From: Streptomyces sp. NBC_01716
GTDB lineage: Bacteria > Actinomycetota > Actinomycetes > Streptomycetales > Streptomycetaceae
Assembly (NCBI RefSeq): GCF_036248275.1
Contig: NZ_CP109181.1
Coordinates: 7,502,001 to 7,566,000, forward strand
Reading direction: 5' to 3'
DNA length: 64,000 nucleotides
Positions 43,439-51,845 of this stretch are shown here, one piece after another (the stretch's first letter is position 1; every line of letters begins with the position of its first letter). The notes below the pieces were generated by a model that was not told the origin of the DNA, did not search any database, and worked only from the letters and a program-made list of their open reading frames with translations. The position numbers and the translations under genes are program-made.

Positions 43439-46431
43439 CCGTGGGTCAGGGTGTCGTCGAGCGCGGCGACGAAACGGTCCGCGCTCTCACGGGTCAGACA
43501 GAGCGGGGGCTTGATCTTGAGGACGCACTGCCGGTCCGAGGTCGGCTGTACGACGACGCCCAGTTCGCGCAGCCGCTCACAGATCGCCGCGGTCTCTTCG
43601 GGGGCCGGCTCCAGGGAGGTCCGGTCCCTCACGAACTCCACCCCGAGGTAGAGCCCCGTCCCGTGCACCGCGCCGATCAGCTTATGCCGGTCCGCCAGTG
43701 CCAGCAGCCGGTCGCGCAGATGGCCGCCCACGGTCCGGGCGTTCTCCTGGAGTCCCTCGTCGCGCAGCGCGTCGAGCACGGTGAGCCCGACGACCGAACT
43801 GACGGGGCTGCCACCGGCCGAGGAGAAGAAGTACCCCTGGGAACGGTAGGCGTCGGCGATCTCCTTACGGGTGATCACGGCGCCCAGCGGGTGACCGTTT
43901 CCCATCGCCTTGGCGACGGTGACGATGTCCGGTACGACTCCCTGCTGTTCGAAGCCCCAGAAATACGAGCCGAGCCGCCCGTATCCGACCTGCACCTCGT
44001 CGGCGACGCACAGACCGCCCGCCGCGCGGGTGGCCTCGTACACCTGCCGGAGATAGCCGTCGGGCAGGGCCATACCCCCGGCGTTCCCGTAGTACGGCTC
44101 GCAGATGAACGCGGCGGGCGGGCGCCCCGAACGGGCCAGCTCCGTGATCGCCTCGGCCGCGAGCGGGCCGTACCGCCCGGCGTCCGGTCCTCGGTGGATG
44201 CCCCGGTAGGAGTTCGGCGCGGGCAGTACGTGCACCCAGTCGGGGCGGGAGGTGAGCGCGCCGGGGTTGTCGGCGACCGAGGTCGAGACGGCGTCGGAGG
44301 CGTACGTCCAGCCGTGGTACGCCTCACCCACCGCGACGACGTCCTGCCGCCCTGCGGCGGCCCAGGCCAGACGCAGTGCCAGATCGACCGCCTCCGAGCC
44401 GCTGTTCACCAGGAACACGGTGTCCAGGCCGTCGGGGAGTAGTCCGGCCAGCCGCTCGGAGAGGGCGACCACCGACTCGTAGTGGAAACGGGAGTTGGTG
44501 TTGAGGCGCTGCCACTGCCGGTGGACGGCTTCGCTCAGCACCGGGTGGCCGTGACCGAGGATCGTCACGTTGTTGAGCATGTCCACATAGCAGCGGCCCT
44601 CGGTGTCGACGAGGTGCTCACGCCAGCCGCGTTCGATGCGCGGCGGCGCGTCGAAGTAGTGCTCCTGCACGGTGGCGAAGGAACGGTCGCGGCGCTCCAG
44701 AAGAGCCGGGGCGCCTTCGGCTCCGGTGCCGGGCGTGGTGGCCGTCCCGGCGGGCGCGAACAGCGCGGCGGGATCGGGGCAGACCGCGAGCCAGCCGTCG
44801 GCCAGTCCTGCGGGGACGGTACGGGGCGCGGGGCGGCCGGTCAGGCGGGAGAGCTGGACATGTGCGGCGGTACCGTCCGGCCGGGCGGCGACGGTACCGA
44901 GGAGTGCCCCGGCGGGAACGGCGCCGTCGGCGCTCCCGGACCCGTCGGTGCTGTCGCTGCTGTCGGTGCCGTCCGCGCCGTCGATGACCTCGATGCCGTC
45001 GAGCACCAGGCTCCACCCGCCGTCGGTGCGCAGGGTCACCCCGTCCGGCGCGTGCCGTACGAGCGTCCCGGCCCAGGGGGCCCGGAGCGCGGTCGGGGCC
45101 GCGACCCACAGGTCGACACCGAGTGCGAGCGTGGGGGCGTCCGGGTCGTCCGGCCGGGAGCGGGTCAGCCGGTACTCGCCGTGCCGGGTCCGTACGGCCG
45201 TAACGCCGCCGTCCAACGCCCGTGCCGCCAGGGCCGATTCGACCCCGGTGTCCAGCCAGCGCCCCGCGTGCAGGGCGTCGCCCTCCACCGACAGGTCCAG
45301 TGTCCCGACGCCGGTGGTCAGGTCGGGCAGGAGCGGGTGCCCGGCCGTCGGCGGGCCGGGCGCCGGGGCGAGCGGCGGGGCGAAGTGGCCCAGGACAGCG
45401 CGCAGTTGGGCCGCCATGACCTCCGCCGGAACGGACACGGCGGCCTCGAACATCACCCACTCGCGTTCCAGCGCCGTCCCCGCGTACTCGTTGCCGGGGT
45501 CCTGGAGGATGTCGTACTGCCCGCTCACGACCAGGACCGCGGTCCGCAGGACGACGAGCGGCCACAACGCGTCGGTCTCCGGACCGTCCAGCGGGCGCAG
45601 TTGGTGGAAGGCCCGCACGGCGGGCAGAACCGACGCCGGGGTACAGCCGTGGTGGTGGAGCACGGACGCGCAGGTCACGGCGAGTTCGGCGACCGCCCAG
45701 CCGTACCCGAGGTCACCGAAGTCGATCACGCCCACGGGCATGGGCCGGCCGTCCTGGCTCTTCTCGCACACCACGTTGTTGTCGGTGAGGTCGCCGTGGA
45801 TCAGCTGGACCGGCAGTGCCCCTTCGAGGGAGCGCAGCCGGGCCTGGGCGGCGCGTGCCTCGCTCACCACCCGGGCGGCCCGCTCCCGGTCGGTCATGAA
45901 GGGGGCCAGCGCCTCGACCACGTCGGCCGCGTTGCGCAGGTCCCACAGCCGGGGCCGGTCCGCGTCCGGCACGGTGAGCGCGGCCAGGGACGAGACCGTA
46001 CGCCCGGCGAGTTCACCGAGCCTGGCGACGACATGGGGCGAGAGATAGCGGCTGTCCATGATCGGCTCGCCCGGTACGTAGTCGAAGAGCCGGCAGTGCA
46101 GCGTCACTCCGTCGACGGTGACGGGCTGGACGAAGGCGCCGTCGACACCCGCCCGTGCCCGGGGCAGCCGGAGCGCGGGGTGGGCGTCGGCGAGATGTTC
46201 GCAGGCGGTGACCTGGGCGCTCAGCGTGGCGGGGTCGGAGACCGGGTTCGCGATCTTCAGGACGTGGTCGCCGCCGGACTCCGTGCGTACGCGGTAGTTG
46301 CGGTCCTGCTGACTGCCGAGATCGCGGACGGTCCCCCGTACCCCGAACCGTTCGCGCAGCACGCCCGCCACCGTGGCGTCGTCGACGGGAATCATGGACG
46401 GGACCTGCCAGTCCGCAGCCGAGAACCCCAT
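43432..46431 (-). CDS. Aminoglycoside-phosphotransferase-like kinase / M23-like / class III aminotransferase fusion
   Basis: A 999-residue fusion protein. Residues ~20-330 are an APH-like kinase (VQLIHGDLTDNNVVC catalytic Asp near 214, VIDFGDLGYGW metal Asp near 237). Residues ~380-560 resemble the peptidase M23-like beta domain found in this fusion class (LRAPWAGTLVRHAPDGV, AAHVQLSRL), interrupted by an Asp/Ser/Gly-rich run. Residues ~590-999 are a class III PLP enzyme (FLVNSGSEAVDLALRLAW, ADEVQVGYGRLG, PLP Lys near 840 in TVAKAMGNGHPLG). The human relatives of the last domain are phospho-lyases acting on O-phosphoethanolamine and phospho-hydroxylysine; a kinase joined to a phospho-lyase would phosphorylate then eliminate an amino alcohol. 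ATG 46431 has GGAGGGG before it. Confidence 0.85.
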   Translation of the reverse strand: MGFSAADWQVPSMIPVDDATVAGVLRERFGVRGTVRDLGSQQDRNYRVRTESGGDHVLKIANPVSDPATLSAQVTACEHLADAHPALRLPRARAGVDGAFVQPVTVDGVTLHCRLFDYVPGEPIMDSRYLSPHVVARLGELAGRTVSSLAALTVPDADRPRLWDLRNAADVVEALAPFMTDRERAARVVSEARAAQARLRSLEGALPVQLIHGDLTDNNVVCEKSQDGRPMPVGVIDFGDLGYGWAVAELAVTCASVLHHHGCTPASVLPAVRAFHQLRPLDGPETDALWPLVVLRTAVLVVSGQYDILQDPGNEYAGTALEREWVMFEAAVSVPAEVMAAQLRAVLGHFAPPLAPAPGPPTAGHPLLPDLTTGVGTLDLSVEGDALHAGRWLDTGVESALAARALDGGVTAVRTRHGEYRLTRSRPDDPDAPTLALGVDLWVAAPTALRAPWAGTLVRHAPDGVTLRTDGGWSLVLDGIEVIDGADGTDSSDSTDGSGSADGAVPAGALLGTVAARPDGTAAHVQLSRLTGRPAPRTVPAGLADGWLAVCPDPAALFAPAGTATTPGTGAEGAPALLERRDRSFATVQEHYFDAPPRIERGWREHLVDTEGRCYVDMLNNVTILGHGHPVLSEAVHRQWQRLNTNSRFHYESVVALSERLAGLLPDGLDTVFLVNSGSEAVDLALRLAWAAAGRQDVVAVGEAYHGWTYASDAVSTSVADNPGALTSRPDWVHVLPAPNSYRGIHRGPDAGRYGPLAAEAITELARSGRPPAAFICEPYYGNAGGMALPDGYLRQVYEATRAAGGLCVADEVQVGYGRLGSYFWGFEQQGVVPDIVTVAKAMGNGHPLGAVITRKEIADAYRSQGYFFSSAGGSPVSSVVGLTVLDALRDEGLQENARTVGGHLRDRLLALADRHKLIGAVHGTGLYLGVEFVRDRTSLEPAPEETAAICERLRELGVVVQPTSDRQCVLKIKPPLCLTRESADRFVAALDDTLTHGW

Positions 46432-46474
46432 TCTGCTCCCCTCCGAGCGCCTGATCCGGCTCCGCGCGCTGCGT

Positions 46475-46521
46475 GCCGGATCGTTCCGGCGCAATCTAAC
46501 CAGGGGGAATGTGTCTGTCAA
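46475..46521 (-). promoter_or_regulatory. Promoter and LacI-type operator of the aminotransferase-lacI operon
   Basis: On the minus strand: -35 TTGACA (46516-46521), 17-base spacer, -10 TAGATT (46493-46498), a near-consensus promoter. The operator GCCGGATCGTTCCGGC (46475-46490) begins 2 bases after the -10, covering the transcription start. It is identical to the operator at 42183-42198, within a shared 19-base stretch. Confidence 0.78.
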
Positions 46522-47138
46522 CGGTCTGGGATTCCGCCACTGTCCGGGCGCGGGTGTGGTGACCACGGCTACCGCCGGACATCTGGAGCCACTGGTCACC
46601 GACGCTCGTGGGCACCTCGTCCCATCGCCTCTGACGCCCGGTCCACCGTTGGGTATCGAAAAAGACGCCGGATATGAACAGAGCGAAAGCCAGATCACCC
46701 CGGGATCGGTGGCCGCACTGTTCACCGACGGAATGCTGGATGCCCGGCGCCTGGGAACCGACGCCGCGATTCGCCGGCTCGCCGGCCTGCTGACGGAAAA
46801 CCGCGGCGAGGATCTGGAAACGCTGGCCGATCGGATGGTCGGAGGTGGTCACCAACGCGTTGATACACGCTCAGAGCGACGTGGACCTGCGCTTGCGGGA
46901 GTATCCGGACCGCATACGGGTGGAAGTCCGCGACAGTGACCCGTATCCACCGGTGCCCACCACCCTCCTCCATGGCGACGTCCGCAACCAGGAGGCCGAG
47001 TCCGGACGAGGACTCCTGATCGTCGAGGCACTCGCTCGGACCTGGGGAAGCTCGCCCTCAGGGCGAGGCAAGACTACGTGGTTCGAGTTCGGCGTCCGCG
47101 GTGGACAACCTGAGGCCCGGTCCGGCAGCGGGGTCTGA
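46500..47138 (+). pseudogene. Remnant of a SpoIIE phosphatase / histidine-kinase-like ATPase gene
   Basis: Two pieces of one protein type lie in different frames. Up to about 46840 one frame gives the end of a SpoIIE/PP2C domain (TATAGHLEPLV, PGPPLGIEKD, SVAALFTDGMLDARR, DLETLADRM). From about 46841 another frame gives a HATPase domain (EVVTNALIHAQSDVDLRLRE, SGRGLLIVEALARTWG, KTTWFEFGV) to TGA at 47138. The N-terminal sensor part and the start of the phosphatase domain are missing, as is the usual region between the two domains, so there was both truncation and an internal frame-shifting deletion. Its left end overlaps the promoter of the minus-strand fusion gene and its right end overlaps the FMN reductase gene. 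Confidence 0.8.
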
Positions 47139-47666
47139 GCCCCCCAGCAGGGCGGAGAACCTGTCGGTGACCTCGGTCAGGGCCTCGGCGGCGGCCGGCG
47201 CGATCGTCAGCGTGCCGTCGTCGCCGACGGTGATCTCCTTGTCGAGCGTGAACCAGCCGGGCGTGATGTGCCCGGCACCCATGGAGCTGAGCACCGGGCG
47301 CAGCGCGTAGTCGATCGCCAGGACATGGGCCGTGGTGCCGCCGGTGGCCAGCGGCAGCACCGTCTTGTCGGTCAGCGCGTACTGCGGCAGCAGGTCGAGC
47401 AGCGACTTCAGCAGTCCCGAGTAGGCCGCCTTGTAGACGGGGGTGCCTATCACCACCCCGTCCGCCCGCGCGAACAGCGCCGTGGCCTCGATGATCGCCG
47501 GGTGACGGAAATCGGCGCCGAGCAGGGCATCGGCGGGCAGGGTGCGTACGTCCAGCGCGATCACGTCGTGGCCCTGGCGGCGGAGCCGGTCGTTCAGATG
47601 GCGCAGAAGCCGCGCGGTGCGGGAGGTGGCGGAGGGACTACCGGAGACGGACAGGATGGCGGCCAT
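47058..47666 (-). CDS. ssuE: NADPH-dependent FMN reductase (SsuE/MsuE-like)
   Basis: A 202-residue flavodoxin-fold reductase. The FMN-binding start is LSVSGSPSATSRTARLL and the signature is DGVVIGTPVYKAAYSGLLKSLLDLLP; LPLATGGTTAHVLAIDYAL is also typical of SsuE/MsuE. It supplies reduced FMN to two-component monooxygenases. Here it is the last gene of the leader-peptide/ABC/LLM operon, so it most likely serves the two flavin monooxygenases upstream. Its 3' end overlaps the antisense SpoIIE remnant. The gene symbol reflects family, not proven sulfonate use. Confidence 0.9.
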   Translation of the reverse strand: MAAILSVSGSPSATSRTARLLRHLNDRLRRQGHDVIALDVRTLPADALLGADFRHPAIIEATALFARADGVVIGTPVYKAAYSGLLKSLLDLLPQYALTDKTVLPLATGGTTAHVLAIDYALRPVLSSMGAGHITPGWFTLDKEITVGDDGTLTIAPAAAEALTEVTDRFSALLGGSDPAAGPGLRLSTADAELEPRSLASP

Positions 47667-47756
47667 ATGAGGACCCTTCCGGGGTTGGGGGTTCAGAGGT
47701 ACCGGGGGACCGGCCGGTTCGGTCAGGCCGGCGACGCGACAGTCGGACGGCGGTTC

Positions 47757-48551
47757 TCACCACGCGCTGGATTCCACCGCGACCACGGGCACCAGCTCGT
47801 TGCGCAGCGTCTCCAGGAAGGTGACGATCTCGGCCGCCACCGAGCGGTGCTGCACGTCGTTCAGGACGTCGTGGTGGGCACCGCGGACCACCGAAAGGCG
47901 GGCACGGGCACGTGACTTGGTCGTGCGGACGACAGCGTCCAGGTCCGCGAGCGGGTCGCTGTCGCCGACGAGGAACAGCGCCGGGACGTCGGCCTCGCTG
48001 CCGAACGCGGCCCTGAGCAGTACGTCCGGCACCGCGTCGCCGAGCGAGCCCCTTCGCACCTGTGAGTCGTCGGTGAGCGTGCCTCGATGGGCCGGGCAGG
48101 AGGTGCGTACGTCGAGTTCCTCGTCCCAGGTGCCGGCGCTGGCGACGGCGCCGCCCGGAAGCCCCGCGAGAACGACGGCGTCCGGCCGGAGAGCGGCCAG
48201 GGCCTCGTCCCTGCCGAGGAGCGCGGCGACGGCGACGGCTCCGGTGTCGGCCCCCACCAGCACGACGGGCCGCACGACAGCGGAGTCGTCGGCGGAGTCC
48301 GTGGCGCCGGCGATGCCCGAGGTGCCGGCGACGGCCTTTGCGAGCCGGCCGCCGAAGCGGTCCAGCGAGCCCGCCAGGTCGCCCGTGTCGATGGCCGGGG
48401 CGTCGACGACACGGACGCGGTACGCGTCGGCGGCGAGCCGCCTGCCGAGCCTGGCGTAGGTCGCGCGGGTCTCGCCACGGCCGGGCACCACGATGACGGT
48501 GGCGCGCGTGCGCAGGCCCTCGGGGCCGTAATGATCGGTGTACTCGGTCAT
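47757..48551 (-). CDS. Alpha/beta hydrolase with an Asp nucleophile elbow
   Basis: A 264-residue alpha/beta-hydrolase. TVIVVPGRGETRATYARLG forms the oxyanion region. The nucleophile elbow reads VLVGADTGAVAV (Gly-Ala-Asp102-Thr-Gly), with Asp where esterases carry Ser, as in haloalkane dehalogenases and epoxide hydrolases. FLVGDSDPLADLDAV supplies a candidate acid and GAHHDVLND the His. It is two bases from the LLM gene upstream and 90 bases from the reductase downstream, so it is part of the organosulfur-type operon. An intact Asp-His-Asp arrangement is inferred, not modelled. Confidence 0.8.
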   Translation of the reverse strand: MTEYTDHYGPEGLRTRATVIVVPGRGETRATYARLGRRLAADAYRVRVVDAPAIDTGDLAGSLDRFGGRLAKAVAGTSGIAGATDSADDSAVVRPVVLVGADTGAVAVAALLGRDEALAALRPDAVVLAGLPGGAVASAGTWDEELDVRTSCPAHRGTLTDDSQVRRGSLGDAVPDVLLRAAFGSEADVPALFLVGDSDPLADLDAVVRTTKSRARARLSVVRGAHHDVLNDVQHRSVAAEIVTFLETLRNELVPVVAVESSAW

Positions 48552-48552
48552 C

Positions 48553-49593
48553 TCACACTCCTGCGGGTTCGGGGACCGGTCCGGCGGCGGGCGCGGGCTG
48601 CCAGCCCAGGGCGGGTGCCACCTCGGTCGCGATGAGTTCGAGCGCGCGGAGCGCGGCGTCCTGGTCCGGGACGGCGGGATTGAACTGGGTGATCAGGTCG
48701 GTCGCGACAGGCAGGACCCGCTCCCGCCGGAGCGCCTCGACGATCTCCTCTGGAGCGCCGTAGAAGGAGTGGAAGCGACGCAGCGCCTCGTCCACGGACA
48801 GGCCCTTCGGAAAGGCGCCGCCCTCCGCCATGCGCAGCGCCGCCCCGTGGACGTCGTCGCCGATCTGCCGGAGCGCCGTGCGCCTGTCCTTCGCGGGGAA
48901 CACGAACCGGGACAGCCCGATCCGCGGTCGCCGGGGCCGGTCCCAGGCGGCCAGGTACGCGTCCGCCCAGGGGCGCTGCACCTCGTCGGTGGGGGCGTCG
49001 AATCCGTACGCCGCACGGTTGAGCAGCAGGTTCGAGCCGCCGGCCGCGGCGTAGGCCGCCCCGCTCTCGCCGAAGACACCCTGCCAGATCCGGTCCGAGA
49101 AGCCGGTGGACGCCGGCTGGATGCGGAAGCCGGGCGTACGCACCTCGTCGTTGGCCAGGGCGTGGCGCAGCACATCGAGGTTCTGGCTGGTCAACTCGCG
49201 TTTACGGGCGACGTCCTGGCCGAACGCGGCGTACTCCTGCGCGTTGTAGCCGCTGCCCACTCCGATCTCGACGCGCCCGCCGCTGAGGGCGTCCACGGTG
49301 GCGACGTCCTCGGCGAGGCGGACCGGGTCCTCCAGCGGAAGGACCGTGATGGCGGTGCCGAGCCGGATCCGGGTGGTCCTCGCCGCCGCGTGGGCGAGGA
49401 ACGTCCACGGTGAGGAGAGACCGCCCCCGCCGGCGGGCACATGGTGCTGGGCGACCCAGCCGACGTCGAAGCCGAGTTCGTCGGCGGCGACGAAGAGGTC
49501 CTGCGCGTTGCGGTAGATCCGGGCCTGGTCGCTGCCGCGGCCCTGGACGTGGGTGAGAAAGCCGAGTCTGAAGCGCGCTGTCTCGGTGGTCAT
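48553..49593 (-). CDS. LLM-class flavin-dependent monooxygenase
   Basis: A 346-residue TIM-barrel luciferase-like protein. LGFLTHVQGRGSDQARIYRN, FDVGWVAQHHVPAGGGGLSS, IRLGTAITVLPLEDPVRLAE, LSGGRVEIGVGSGYNAQEY and DLITQFNPAVPDQDAALRA are typical. It should use reduced FMN from the SsuE-like reductase. In leader-peptide operons of this type such enzymes usually oxidise organosulfur compounds, but substrates differ widely. ATG 49593 follows a 45-base gap from the other LLM gene. Confidence 0.9.
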   Translation of the reverse strand: MTTETARFRLGFLTHVQGRGSDQARIYRNAQDLFVAADELGFDVGWVAQHHVPAGGGGLSSPWTFLAHAAARTTRIRLGTAITVLPLEDPVRLAEDVATVDALSGGRVEIGVGSGYNAQEYAAFGQDVARKRELTSQNLDVLRHALANDEVRTPGFRIQPASTGFSDRIWQGVFGESGAAYAAAGGSNLLLNRAAYGFDAPTDEVQRPWADAYLAAWDRPRRPRIGLSRFVFPAKDRRTALRQIGDDVHGAALRMAEGGAFPKGLSVDEALRRFHSFYGAPEEIVEALRRERVLPVATDLITQFNPAVPDQDAALRALELIATEVAPALGWQPAPAAGPVPEPAGV

Positions 49594-49638
49594 GGCGAGT
49601 GCCTTTCGGAGACCGGACTGGACCGGGGGAGTGGCGGC

Positions 49639-50979
49639 TCAGTCGTTGGCGAGCTGGGGCTCGTGGGTGTGGCGGTTGGCGGGAACCGGCAGGCCGAGGT
49701 TGCCGCGCAGGGTGTCGGCCGCGTACTCGGTGCGGAACAGACCGCGCTTCTGGAGGATCGGGACGACACCGTCGACGAAGAGACTGAGGTCGTCGTCGGT
49801 GCGGAACGCGAGGTTGATGCCGTCGAAGGTGCCGGCGTCGAACCACTCCTCGATGGTGGCGGCGACGGTCTCGGGCGCGCCGACGAACGGCGACCGGCGG
49901 AACTCCCCGAGCGAGTCGGCCACTTGACGCAGCGTCAGATTCTCGGTACGGGCCCGCTCGATGATTCTCGCGGCGCCCGTACGGCCGCCCTTCTCGGCGA
50001 GATGGGCCACGTCCGGGAACGGCGCGTCCAGATCGTGCCGGCTGAAGTCGTACGCCCCGAAGGAGCGGCCCAGGAGGGCGAGATTACGGTCGAAGTCGTT
50101 GTCCTCATCGAAGATCTCCCGCTCGCGGCGCCGGGCTTCCTCGTCGGTGCCGGCGACGACCGGACCGCCGTGGATGAAGATCTTGATGTGGTCGGGGTCG
50201 CGCCCGTACGCCGCGGTGCGCCGCTTGATGTCCTCGTAGTAAGCGCGTGCCTGTTCCAGCGTTCCGCCCGGCGCGTAGATGCCCTCGGCGACCCGCGCGG
50301 CGAGATCGCGGCCCTCCTCGGAGACCCCGGCCTGGAAGATCACCGGCTGGCCCTGCGGCGAGCGGGAGAGGTTGAGCGGGCCCGCGATCTCGAAGTGCTC
50401 ACCGGTGTGGTCGAGCGCGTGGAGCTTGGCCGGGTCGAGGAAGACGTCGCGCGCCACGTCGGCGGGGAAGGCGTCGTCCTCGTAGGAGTCCCACAGACCG
50501 CGGGCGACCTGCACGAACTCCAGCGCGCGGCCGTAGCGGGTGGTGTAGTCGAGGTGTTCGTCGAGCCCGAAGTTCCTGGACGTGCCCGTGTCGAAGCTGG
50601 TCACCACGTTCCAGCCGGCGCGTCCGCCGCTGATGTGGTCGAGCGAGGCGAAGCGGCGGGCGAGGTTGAACGGTGAGTTGTACGTCGAACTCGCCGTGCC
50701 CACCAGCCCGATGTGCCGGGTGTGGGTGGCCACCGCGGACAACAGGGTCAGCGGTTCCAGCCGGTTGAGGTAGTGCGCCGGGTAGGTGGCGTTGATGAAC
50801 TGGCTGTCGACCACGAACAGCGCGTCGAAGAGCGCGTGTTCGGCCGCCTGGGCCTGCCGGATGTAGTAATTGATGTCGATGCTGGCGTTCTTGGCGACGC
50901 GCGGGTCCTTCCAGAGACCGTGCTGGCCGGGGCCGCCGACGCCGTAGGGGTGCAGCGCGAGATGGATCGTGCGGGACAT
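49639..50979 (-). CDS. LLM-class monooxygenase, NtaA/SnaA/DszA subfamily
   Basis: A 446-residue flavin-dependent monooxygenase. Subfamily features are [20 protein letters not shown] at the start, [40 protein letters not shown] (the WNVVTS motif is diagnostic), [20 protein letters not shown] and FDGINLAF. Members oxidise nitrilotriacetate, pristinamycin precursor or dibenzothiophene sulfone using FMNH2. ATG 50979 has GGAAGAG before it. It lies between the ABC ATPases and the second LLM gene, so the imported compound is the likely substrate. Confidence 0.92.
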   Translation of the reverse strand: MSRTIHLALHPYGVGGPGQHGLWKDPRVAKNASIDINYYIRQAQAAEHALFDALFVVDSQFINATYPAHYLNRLEPLTLLSAVATHTRHIGLVGTASSTYNSPFNLARRFASLDHISGGRAGWNVVTSFDTGTSRNFGLDEHLDYTTRYGRALEFVQVARGLWDSYEDDAFPADVARDVFLDPAKLHALDHTGEHFEIAGPLNLSRSPQGQPVIFQAGVSEEGRDLAARVAEGIYAPGGTLEQARAYYEDIKRRTAAYGRDPDHIKIFIHGGPVVAGTDEEARRREREIFDEDNDFDRNLALLGRSFGAYDFSRHDLDAPFPDVAHLAEKGGRTGAARIIERARTENLTLRQVADSLGEFRRSPFVGAPETVAATIEEWFDAGTFDGINLAFRTDDDLSLFVDGVVPILQKRGLFRTEYAADTLRGNLGLPVPANRHTHEPQLAND

Positions 50980-51002
50980 GGCTCTTCCTGTCTGTCGTGG
51001 GC

Positions 51003-51845
51003 TCAGGGGTTCAGCAGCGCGCGCAGGGCTTGGCGCTCGGCCCTGTCCGCCGGGGCGGTGTGCAGGGTGGGAGCGGAGCGGACGAGCAGCCGCGTGTACG
51101 GGTGTCGCGGCTGGTTGACGACATCGCGGGCTTCGCCGACCTCGACGAGTTCGCCCTGGTGGAGGACGGCGATGCGGTCGGCGGTCCCGGCGACGGAGCC
51201 GAGGTCGTGGGAGATGAAGACGAGCGAGACCCCGGTGGCGCGCAGTTCCTTGAGGATCCCGAGGATCTGGACGCGGTTGGCGGAGTCCAGGGCGCTGACG
51301 GGCTCGTCGAGGATGACCAGCCGGGGTTCGGTGATCAACGCGCGGGCCACCGCGACGCGTTGGCGCTGTCCGCCGGACAACTCTCCCGGCAGCCTGCCGA
51401 GAAGCTCTTCCGTGAGGCGTACCCGGGCGAGGAAAGCACGGGCGCGCCCGGCCGCTTCCCGGCCCGGGACACCCTGGACGAGCAGCGGCTCGGTCAGCGA
51501 GTCCTCGACGGTGAGATCCGGGTCGAGGCTGCGCAGCGGATCCTGGAAGACGTACTGGACCACCCCGCGCCGGCGCAGGTCGCGCCACTGCCGTCTGCCG
51601 TACGCGCTCACGTCCTCACCGCCGATGACGACCGAACCCGCCGTGGGGCGGACGAGGCCGAGTACGGCCCGCGCGAAGGTGGACTTGCCCGATCCCGTCT
51701 CGCCGATGACGCCGACGGTCTCGCCGGGTGCGACGCTCAGCGAAATTCCGGCCAGGGCGCGCCGGCGCCGGCGGCGCGAACCGTAGTGGACCTCCAGGCC
51801 GGTGACCTCCAGGACCGGCTCCCGGGCCGGCGACCCGGTGGTCAC
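51003..51845 (-). CDS. ABC transporter ATP-binding protein (OppF/DppF-like) of the sulfur-type operon
   Basis: A 280-residue ATPase. Walker [19 protein letters not shown]-loop region [14 protein letters not shown], signature [15 protein letters not shown], Walker [13 protein letters not shown] and switch [15 protein letters not shown] 51845 overlaps the stop of its partner ATPase (GTGA) and has GGAGG five bases upstream. The frame to 52019 lies inside the partner gene. Confidence 0.92.
   Translation of the reverse strand: MTTGSPAREPVLEVTGLEVHYGSRRRRRRALAGISLSVAPGETVGVIGETGSGKSTFARAVLGLVRPTAGSVVIGGEDVSAYGRRQWRDLRRRGVVQYVFQDPLRSLDPDLTVEDSLTEPLLVQGVPGREAAGRARAFLARVRLTEELLGRLPGELSGGQRQRVAVARALITEPRLVILDEPVSALDSANRVQILGILKELRATGVSLVFISHDLGSVAGTADRIAVLHQGELVEVGEARDVVNQPRHPYTRLLVRSAPTLHTAPADRAERQALRALLNP

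Noticed and set aside
46373-46939. Intact 188-residue plus-strand gene at the SpoIIE remnant
   Set aside because: The frame starts inside the antisense fusion gene, lacks a ribosome binding site, contains only the end of a PP2C domain and ends in a frameshifted Arg/Gly tail, so it is scored as a pseudogene.
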